Part shown: positions 41,897 through 52,955 of the stretch, one piece after another
Numbering within the stretch: position 1 is the stretch's first letter
Layout: each line of letters begins with the position of its first letter
Source of the DNA: Larimichthys crocea
Lineage: Eukaryota; Chordata; Actinopteri; Sciaenidae
Assembly (NCBI RefSeq): GCF_000972845.2
Contig: NC_040022.1
Coordinates: 16,273,865 to 16,337,864, forward strand
Length of the DNA stretch: 64,000 nucleotides
Direction of reading: 5' to 3'
Translations under genes and position numbers: made by a program
The notes under the pieces: model-generated
Database searches by the model: none
What the model was told of the DNA's origin: nothing
What the model saw: only the letters and a program-made list of their open reading frames with translations

Positions 41897-44800
41897 CACT
41901 TTCTGTTTTGCAGATACTGATAAACTAGCGAACAGATAGTTGCGCTGGACACAAAGGTACAGTTCACTGGAGAGGAGAATAGAGAGCTACAGGTATTCAG
42001 CCCAGCTCCTGGATGAGTCAGCGGCTGCTTGAAATAGATACTGCGGGCATGGCCTTGATCACACTTTTCACCAAATGAATCATTTATCAAACACAAACAC
42101 TGCTGCGCAAAAGTAACGCTTATTTTTCATCGCCTGGTTAAATTGATAAGACAGCCTATGGAAAAATGCACCATGCGAGTATAAACACTGTGTGTGTCAA
42201 CAATATTCGGGGGGGGGGGGGGGCATTGGCAAGGACCAAACAGCATTGTTTCCTGGAGCTTTGTGTGTATTTGTGTATATCAAGAGGTTGAGAGCGTAAA
42301 TTTTGGCCTGGTTCTGTTTGCAGAAGGGCAATCAGGCCCTGTGCCCAAAACCAGTCGGTTGAGCCAACCGAATCTGGGCAAATATGCAATTTATGCGTCC
42401 GCATCCAAACACACACACACGCACACGAATACTAGGACATACAGACGCACAAAGTCAAACAAATAATGCATATGATGGAAACAAACAAACAGGAGTCCAA
42501 GTTTTTTCCTGTCACTCTTTGTATTCACCCAAACACAGATACAGACACACACTTCCCCACAGAAAGTTATCATTTGTCCTCGTTAAGAAACAGGTTGCCT
42601 ATTCATCTTTCAGTTCATTTCAGCGGGGGAATGGCCGCGTGCATGAAAGAAGCCTGAATAAAAGCGATCTCGGGGAGCCTGATTTAGGATTAATCTGCCA
42701 GCGCTCAGCAGTCTACAGAGGCTGTAATGCTTTGACTCCTATAGACTGCAGGAGGGTTGAAGGGGAGCACTTTAAATGCTAATGGGCCTCTATGATAATA
42801 GATCACAATACAATGCAGAATCAGATTTTGCATCGTAGATCAATCCCACCAAAAGCCCACATGTGTCCCAACCAACCCAAGCCCTATTTTGGCTCTTCCT
42901 CTCTGATCCAGCAGCCGGAGACTAAACACACAAAACATGATGATCCCACACATGACAGTCAATTACATACAAACATGCATGAAGAATAGACTGGACAAAA
43001 AAAGAAAAAAGAGGAAGAAGGGGATGAAAACAGTGACAATGAGGGAGTATATATATGATGAAAGAGCTGGTTTTCCACTCAAGGAGTGTAATCCTCTTGC
43101 AGGCTGAGTTGATACTCTCAGTTGTTTCCAGACTGAAATGCTTGAGCCGTCGGCCTGCCAATGCAGCAAACGCCTGGGGGGAATCACTGATCTGACTCTG
43201 TTGTTCATTTGAAGGGTGTTTGCCATGGTGGCAGAACATCTCTCCTCCCCTTTTTCTCTCTCACCCTCTTTCTCCCCCATCCCTCGACTCCCTTTTCTCC
43301 TAAAATGGGACACTGGGAGGTGAGTATAATCAGGATTACTCTGCACAAACCAGGCATACACACACAAATATATGCACGCACACACACCCATAAACAAAGA
43401 AATCTATGTACATGCACCCACATAGACAATCATGAAGCACACACACATATATACACAGCTGCAGTGATGAGAATCTCTCGCCCACCAGAGGTTTTCCAAA
43501 CATGCAGAACTGCAGATATTCACATCTCCTGAAGGCGGAACAACACAACTGCAGTGTCCATAGAAAAGAGCAGTTTGGGTGGAAAGGGGATGGGTTGGGT
43601 TGGTAGAGGTGAGGGTGGGGGAGAGCAGCTGAGAGCTTGTAAAAATGCAAAGGGAGCAGGAAGAGAAAGTGTCTGGATAGACAGTGAGGGTCAGGCAGGA
43701 TAGATGGCAGAGAAAATGAAAGAATGAATAAAACAAGAGAGAAGAAATTAGAAACGGACATCGCTGTGGGCCAAAGAAGAGGCTGCTGGAGTCAAAGGCA
43801 GAAAGATGGAGTCAGGAAAAGAGAAAGGAAGAAGAGTAGGTAATGGGATGGGAAGGGCGATATGTGATGATGATGTTAAAGGCACAAAAAGAGTAATCTC
43901 GTCAACCATAACATACCACATCTCCATCCATTAGGCGGCCTATAGAGCAGCAGTCCATATCCTGTGGCCAACCACAAGCCCCTGACACTGTACAACACTG
44001 CTATTAGTGTCGGTCAACCATTATACAAAATGATGAGATGAAACACATCAGGGGATGAAAAGACTTTTCAGTGGTTTGGTCAGTAATGGAAAGACTTTGG
44101 TTTGCAGACATTTTCTCCAATGAACCGTGTATTGAAAAGAGTGACCCAAACACAATTTTTTCAAACTTGTGTGCACTTAACAGCATCCTTGGGTGACACG
44201 ATCTATCATACAGTATATCACTCAACAGACTGTTGATTGCAGGGGTGTATGGCTTTGAAGGCGTGCTGTCAAATAGTCAGACGCATTTTATGGAATAAAG
44301 TTATGAAGTGAGAGGAGGTGTCTAGAAGTAAATGTCCCATTACTTTTTTGTCAAGGCTTGGCTGGGCAATGAAATCGGTAGAAAAGATAAGAATATATCT
44401 GGCTCTTTTGATAAAAAGTCAAAGTCAGTCTTTTTACAAAAGAGAAACATAAGGCGGGAAGTCACTAAGCTTCTTGGTAACGAACATGGGATCACAGCGC
44501 ATTACATTTTGTTGCCTAACTGCAGACTAACAGGTGAAAGGTGTGAAGAGTTCACTTTATAGTTTATTTTGAAATTCTGGATAAACTTTGGACACATTCT
44601 GTGACAATGGTGTGCTGGTGTGCCAATTGAAATGATTCTGAAATAATGAGTTCTGTATTTAGTAACGCTCTGATTCACACCTCTGACTGCCACCTTCTCT
44701 ACGGCCATTACTGCTGAGGTATTTTAAAATTTTGAATCATTCGTCATCCTGTGTTGACAGGAAAAAAACACAATTTCCTAGAAACAAAGCTGTAGTAGTG

Positions 44801-47800
44801 CAAATTTATGGCTCTAACATAAACCTACAGTGCCCTTAAAAGATCAAGGACACTCATGTGTCTCTACGACAACCGACATTGAGGATATCATTAGAGTTGG
44901 GGTAGGCAGATTTTTTTTTTTTTTTTTTTTTTTTGAGTCACTGGGCAAAAATTAAAGGATAACCTTTCAGCATATTGTAATTCAAGTTCTCTGAGCGGAA
45001 ACAAGGCTTTGTTCCGACTGCAGGCAAATCAGATTTGTTTCTCAAATCAGATCTTTAAGACAGACTTTATTTGCAAGTGATCAGATCAGATTTGTATGTC
45101 CAGACATCATCAAACTATCTCCATGAGTTGCTATGGTAGCGATGCAGGCACCAATAACTACGTACATTGGTGATGCGGCTTTCCAATGCCAGTGTAGCTT
45201 TATCTATACAGAAAATGCTAGCAGAGAGTTCATTGCATACTGTGTTTGTCCACCATAACACTATTCCCATATTAGCATGATTCTTCTCAATTGCTCTGAC
45301 GCACTTCCGTTGTTGTGTGTGGTGGTTCGAGTAACTGAAAAGGCACTTTGAAATAAGATTTGAGCGTCCAGAGTGAGACTGTTGTAGAAAAAAATCTGTA
45401 GAACAAAATCAACTGGAATTACACTTTAAAGCACTACCAAATGTGACTTTTTATTTTACTATTTTGCAAAATTTGAATCTTATGTGTATTTTCTGCTGTC
45501 CTGTATCTGAAGCCTAAATAAGGCTATAGACTTCTGCATCTCATCTTAACTCTGTTTTAAGGGGGGGAGATTTTTTGCCAATCATGGGTAATTTCAGAGA
45601 GAGTTGGAATTCCTACTGGCTGCTTTCACAAGGTGTCTGACTTGCTCTGCTTCAAATTTCAGGGTTTGGTGAGAGGGGCTTTGCTGAGTGAGATGAGAAG
45701 GTTTTACACAGGGTTTGCCTACTGCTGCTTTAAACAGTGAAATAAGAATCTAGGGGTGGAGGGATGTGGACTAAATCCTGATATAAAATTGTGATACAGT
45801 ATTTTCTTCCGGAGAATCAAATGAGAAGATAAATGTCCGTTGGAATCCAGAAAATAACAGTATTTTATCAAACTGATCTCAAAACCACATGAAAATGTCC
45901 ATGAAACTGCTGCTCATTGATTTACAACGTTCACCACAATACAGCCAGAGCTATTAAAAGGACACCAAACACAGTATGGCAAAATCTGTCAGTTGACAGA
46001 TTAATATTGTCTAACAGTATATATCATATCAGCCACCTTACACGGTGTAAACAAAACTGGTGTATGAAAAATATAATCATTATGGCTACTACCAGCTCTG
46101 AGTCTGGTTGGTGCTCTGGGTGTAATATTGTTTCGTTCATTGCAGTCGTGTATTCTATTTACTGCACAGCACATCAGCAGATTAGGACGAATCAAAGAAA
46201 GCTGATTCTATTGTCACAGAGGGGACTCAGGACGTCACGGTACACAGATCTCAGTAAGAGAAAAGTTTACACAAACAGGAACAGGCAGACACGACCACAC
46301 ACACACTGAGAGGCTCGCCCTCGAGGTGTAGTTTATGTGGTAATGTGCTTTAGATTGGGGCTGTGTGTGCGGAGATGATGGGCCGGGTAACAGATGGGCA
46401 GGAGTCTATTCCCTGGGCTACCAGCCTTCTGCTTACCACACAGTCCTGCCAACTTCACAGTCCTCATCCATCTCCTGCGTTTCTACACCCCCTCCACCAC
46501 TCCCCTGACACCCCATTTCATTTCTATTGTTTCACACCAGGCTGTTGTGTTACTCAATTTTTCCCCTCTGCTCGCCCTCCGTCATACTCCTTTTCACCTC
46601 TCTTAGACCTCTTCTCCCCACTTTCCTTCTCATCCTCAAATGTCCTCTTGCAGAAATGGGTTGTCCGCCAAACCGAGGCCTAATCCCCTGTAGTAACAGC
46701 CTAAGCGGCCATCCCTCTATTTCTTCGTCCTTTCCTGCTGTGCTGGGAAAACTGCCAGCGTACAGATCCCGGGCTTGCAGCCACACGCTGCAACTTTAGT
46801 TCATAGCATGTTGGAGCACCACATTAGATAAGTTTCGCTCCAAGGAGGCAGTGTACATTAGATTAACACCCTCACTGTGGTTGCAAAGCTCAGTGGTTAC
46901 AGCAAACTGGGATGCGAGAGTACCCTTTAGCTGGCATGTCAGCTGGCCCTGTCTCTGGCCAGATCACGTTTGTTCGCTCTCAAGAGGGACTATAAAAAGA
47001 ACAGTCGACTGCAGCCTGCTGTGATAGGCAGGGTGTGGCATGGCTTTATTGTCACATCTACAACTGACAGCCCAGGGAACCGGGGACGACGGTTGAAATC
47101 AGGTGTGTGCATGTGAAAGGAAAGCACCACTGAAGTGGAAAAGGATGAAGATTGAATGTGCGTGCGTGCATGCAGGGGATGGGGGAGGGGGGTTGGGCGT
47201 GTGTCTTACCTCTGATAATGGCCAGCTTTGCAGTGACAGACACTTCTCCTTCACTGTTGCGTGCCACACACTCGTAGATGTTCTCATCTCGGGGTGCTCT
47301 GAGCGGTTGGATCCTCAGCACGGCACCTGCACCCTCATCAAACTCTACAGTCTGAACAGCCACAGAACCACAAGAAAAGACACATCAGCCACGGCAAAGC
47401 AGACACATGGATTACTTTAAGAACAGTCAGTGTGGTGATGTATACCATTAACTTAGCAAAGTTTTTTTTTATAGTAAAAATGTGATAATAATTAAAGTTT
47501 AACACTTCATTGATCTCCTAAAGGAAATTCCTTTTTTTTTTTTTTTTACTTGCCCTCCCTTCCACGAGGTCAGGCTCAGCTCGAGTTCCTGGAGCTGGTA
47601 GAGATTCAGTGTCTTGCACAAAGACACTTCAGCAGGGTGGATACTTACCAACACTGGGGGCTGAATGTGGGTGCTCTGATTGAAATACATTATCTGCAAC
47701 CATACTGCTGCATTTATATACATCAGGCCTCTAACATGAATGAACTGCAGTAATTAACAGCTCTGTGAAATAGCTTAGTTCTGTAATAGCCTGCTTGATA

Positions 47801-49280
47801 GTATACTGCAATATGTGCATTTTATAAAACAAATAAAGTATTACGTAATGTGCTTGTTTTTACGTGTCATTCTTGAAAAATGTTCCATGTTCCGTCTTGC
47901 AACACACCGTTGCCCATAAAGTTAGAATAAAATATTTGTATCTTTTCTCGTGAAATCATTTTAACAATGTGATTTATTCTTGATAGAAGTGTGTCTTCTC
48001 AAAACTTCAGCATCAGTCTCTTCAAAACATATCACAGTGAAAATTAACCCGCAATTGACCTGATTTGTATACATAGGAATACAAAGAGGAATGTGTCTGA
48101 AAACAAAAGTATTCCAACTTTATGGTCAACAGTGTATTTCATGAAATGTGCAAAAATGTTGTAAAGTTGTCAAATGAATATTTTTAAGAAATATTCATTT
48201 TGGGGAAATACACTTTTCTTGACTAGAATTAGCTGAGCAGACTGATACCACTCTCATGTCTTTACTTTAACACTTAAGTTAAAGCCACGAGCCAATTATC
48301 TTAGCTTAGCATAACATCTGGAAGCAGCCAGCTAGTCTGGCTCAATTCAAAGAACGAGTTTAAAGTTTAAAGAATCCACCTACCAGCACCTCTTAAGCTA
48401 ACATACTGACACATAATATCTTGTTTGTTTCATCCTGACGACCTCAAGATGGCAAAAAGTCCCCATAAAACGACAACACGTTGTACACTTTTTGTACAGC
48501 TTCATATTTAGCATCATATTTCATATTTAGCGTAAAAAGTGGTATCAATTTTCTCATCTAATTCTCAGCAAGAAAGCAAATAAGTGAATTTAGAAAATAA
48601 AAATTGAGAAACAAAGTTTTAGCATATCTACAATCCAAAACATAATTATAGAAATTTAAATTTATAGCCATATCTCATCTGCAATAATAAATATGACATG
48701 ATCTCTCTTTCTAAAAATATAAATCGTATAATATAGACATTATAATTACTATACCATACATACATTAATATATTATTACATCTGGATATACTGTTCTATA
48801 TTTCTCATGCTCATGCAGTTAAAGTTATCAATTGTGCACTGTGACAACCACCTCGATACGCTGGGAGTTGACCTTCTTGCCCTTCTTGTTCCAGTAGACG
48901 ACAGGCTTGGGATTGCCAGTGGCCTGGCAAACAAATGATGCCACGCCTCCTGATACTCCAATCTGGTCTGTGGGAATCTTGGTGAACTTTGGGGGAGCTG
49001 AGAGAGAGAGAGCGAGAGGAAGAGAGAGGGGAATAAGAGAAGAAATAAATAAATAAAAGCACAAGCATTAAAACTGACACTCTTACACCCAGAGAAATAA
49101 CTCCACAACCGGCAACAACCCCCCTGCTGACCACACCCCGTTTGACTGTCAGAAACTGGTCAGGCTGGCTTGTGCACTGATGGCTGCGTGTTGTGCTTAT
49201 TTCCTGTGTATCATCTAGAGGACACGCTGAAGGACTTCCTGTGGGTCATAAATAAAAGATGGGGTTGAGCTTCAGAGGAA

Positions 49281-49328
<48 letters not shown>

Positions 49329-52300
49329 TCTCTCGCTCTCTCAGTGTGTCTCTCCCTCTTTCTGCTTCCTCCAGGGCAGGCTATCCTCATACTGCAGGCA
49401 GCACAGCCTGTCATGCCACATGAGTGTTTCACAGGTAGGAGAAGTGTTGGCTGCAAATTCACAGCATATAATTGGTTTAAATGTATTAATACCAGAGGTG
49501 TCAGTTTGTGCCTGCACACTCCTATAGGCGATCTCCACTCGCAGATTCTCATGATCTTAACGAACACGATGAACATACCAACATTAGTTGTGTTAATTCC
49601 CTGCTTCGCCCCAGGGGAGAATTTGCAGAGAACAATTTCAGCTGTTATGATGCATCTGATGTGGGATGGTAAGCACACCGGTTGCCCTTTGTGAGAAAAT
49701 AGCAATTTCAAAGTCTGATATTGAGCCAACAGTACTGAACCTATATTTTCCCACAGTGGCTGAGTCAGATCAATCAAACAACTTCATGCACCCACCCCTT
49801 GCTATCTGTCTGTGGCCTGTTGCCATGGCAGCCAGCTTAACTCCTCCTCAGCTACAGAATCACTGCTATCCATCAGGGTGAAGTCAGGATGACCCTTACC
49901 ATAGCAACCTGGATCCCTCCTCCCTCTCCCCCTAAGTCTGGGTGGGTGAGGTCCTACTGTGTTGATTCACTTCTGCTCTGAAGACAGAACAGGAACAAAT
50001 AAAGCAACCTATCAGATGATGGCTAGAAGATTCTAAAGCACGTCTTCCCACTCCTGTTCACTTCACCGGCTAACAGCCACACAAAACACTTCCCAGTTTC
50101 ACTACAATGCCTTGACAGTAACAGGAATAACGCCATGTCAAAAGACGGCTCCTGTGCTTGTTGTGGTGTGTTGTGCCACTGAAAGAAACATTCTGAATGT
50201 CAGATATAAAGTCGTTTCATGTTATGCTTGCTATAATGCTCAGTAGAAAGAAGCAAAAAGCCGGTTCAGTATAGTCAATCCGAGTAAATTTACACCCACC
50301 ATCTTAGGACTCAAGAGCAGGATATTTCCTGCCTGTTAGACCCTTAGAAAGGCACACAGAGCGCAGAGAAAATTGCCCTTTTACCCTGCCAACAATATGA
50401 GAATGTGAACTAGCAAAAGTCAAAAAAATGTCATGGCTGAGAACTACCTTCTCCTGGCTATGGGATTATGAATGAATTTCATGTGCTTCTTAGGGCTTCT
50501 ACACGGGTTTCAGTGGCTTTATATTGAGTCCAAAACTGTGTTCTCTTAAATGCGCTTCAAGACCAATCCTCGTGCAAAACCGACCCCACTGGCAATGTTA
50601 CTACTTAAGCCTTTTCTGAAAGGCAGGGAAAAGCCTCGCAGTGCGCTGGCTCTGGATGGATTGGCGCTCAACAGAGACTTGTTATGATTGGATGGTTCTA
50701 GAAACCTGCCTGGAAAATGAGGGACTAATGAGGAGCTCTGTCTCTTTAAATAGTATGTTTCGCTCTATTGCACTGGACCAGACATGTCTACCACTGATCT
50801 ACCACTGGCCTGTTTTTAATGAAACACCTTTATAACCTGTAATCATCTGACTGAGTGACTACTGCTGTGCTGAGATATGTCTGGGAAGTTCAGGTATAGT
50901 ATAAGAGTGTAGTGAGCATGTCATGTGAACAAAAGTATTTTAGGTTTCACACTTTTTGCTTTAGGTTTCATTATATTTAGATTTTCAGAGTTTAAGAACT
51001 ATAAGTTTAATTTGTGTCTCTCTCTGAAAAGTTATGTTCGGGAGATTAGCGTAACTCAAATTAGCAGCAACAAGTAAGAAACATTACTTACAGCAAAGGT
51101 ATTAAGTGCAACCAGCTGTGGTCTAACAAGCCTTTAAGCCACTTTTAATAATGCATCTCTTCCTGTTTGTGTCTTGTCTTGCTGTCAAGTCTGTTTGCAT
51201 CTCAAAGACAAATGTGTGCAACGAAAACAAGTCTGTGATACAAAGAGGAAGTTTGTTGTGTAGATGCAGGAAGAAAGAAAGTTGATTTATGGACTCATCT
51301 CAGACAAGAATGTGAAATTTGGACACGTAATCAACTAAATGTGTTGTTGTTTTGCAGAGTTTGTCCTTTTTTGTGTTTGAAAGTTTAAAAGTAGATCATT
51401 TTGTGAGGGAAATGTTTAGGGTGCTTTGCATAAAATTAAAAAGAGTAATGGAAGTGTCATTTCTGAAATGAATTACTATTAATTTTCAAAAAGGAGGAAG
51501 AGATTTGAGCGGAGCCACTGAATCCACAGAGACACAGAGAGCCTCTAAACAAATCTGACCTTTTAGGAGCAGCTGTTGTCTGTTAACTTCACCGTTAAAC
51601 TAATAAATTCATATTTTTTCTGCTTCACTAATAAAGTGAAGGAAAAAGAAAAGGTCTGACATGAAAAATTTACAATTGTACAAACATTTGAATTCTTCTT
51701 AGTAGATCTTCACTGTGAACTTTATTCAGGCCAAATTTAGAAGAATCTAAAATTCAGTATTAAGTATACAGAGGCAATCATTAAGACGTTAGTGGTTACT
51801 AAGACAAGTATGTACAAGTTAGAAGTGATTTTACTTGTTAGGCAGCTCTATGGTTAGGAGCCAGATATTCACAAATAAGTAATTACCTTTGGGTAATTAG
51901 GAATGCTGTTTCTGTGTGCTTTGCAGTCAACTTCATTTCTATACAACAGCCAGACACTGTATACCTGCAATCTGGGACGTTCCCATTTGGTGTAAAAAGA
52001 AAAAAAATCATTAAAATTGGATCAGCTTTGCAGGAGAAACAATGAAGAATAAAGTTCCCCGTTGCCAATTAGTTTGGACTTTTTGGACTTTTTTGGAGAG
52101 GATTAGATTTGAAACCTTTCTATCCCATTTCATGACTCTCATTTACAGGTTCTGCAATATATCCTGTTAATGGAAGAGCAAAGAACAAGCAAGTTTGATG
52201 TTTTTCTTTGTTTTTGTTGTTGTTTTTTTGTTTTTTTGTCTGGTTTCTTTACTGTGAAAGCTAGAGAGATACGAGAGATTGAGCTATTTTACATCACTAT

Positions 52301-52858
52301 CTGTTCTGCAGTGATACACTGTAGGTGGTCTAAAGGCTGAGAATTGCAATCCTACAACATCTTAACTGAAAGCTGTGTGTTGTGTAATTCTACCTCTTCA
52401 GTGAATATTTCAGATGTGACGTCTTATCAAAAGGCTTGTGGCCTCAAAAATGGCAAATGAAAAATACATTCAAATGCATTATACATTGAGCATATCTCCA
52501 TCTTAAGTCTGTATCTGCTTTCCAAAAAATCAGCTTGGTTATATTTTCGGAGCAGTGACAGCTGAGTTTGTCTGAGCATGTGTGTGCGCGGGCGGGATGG
52601 GAGTGCAGGGGGGTGCGTGGTTGTATGTGTGTGGATCACTGAGGCAGGAAATCTGTGGAAATGTTGTAATCAGGGAGATGATGAGGAACATGCTGATGGG
52701 ACCTCCCGGCTTATCAAAACACATTAACAAACGGCACAGTCCAGAGATGATGTAGTGACAGGCCTGGTTTCACTGACACACACACACACACACACAATGT
52801 TCATGCAGACACACATATATATTCGCATTTTACAAGTGACAAAGACAATAGCTTATCT

Positions 52859-52955
<97 letters not shown>

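Larger units (their letters stand above)
38250..47209 (-). other. ptprs: Intron between exons 3 and 4
   Basis: About 9 kb, the longest intron between mapped exons. It holds a dispersed repeat fragment (38400-38655), CA/GT repeats (about 39118-39170, 40758-40799), the compound tetranucleotide array (41717-41896), a G run (42210-42223), a poly-T (about 44911-44934) and an inverted-repeat element (about 44890-45735). No coding exon recognised. Confidence 0.75.
47352..48851 (-). other. ptprs: Intron between exons 2 and 3
   Basis: About 1.5 kb and largely made of three repeats in a row: a SINE-like fragment (about 47505-47680), a mariner-like MITE (47903-48136) and hairpin repeat copy 3 (48190-48600). 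No coding content. Confidence 0.8.

Noticed and set aside
41627..42096. Long minus-strand ORFs with YLSI and CLSV repeats
   Set aside because: Pure translation of the GATA and CAGA microsatellites.
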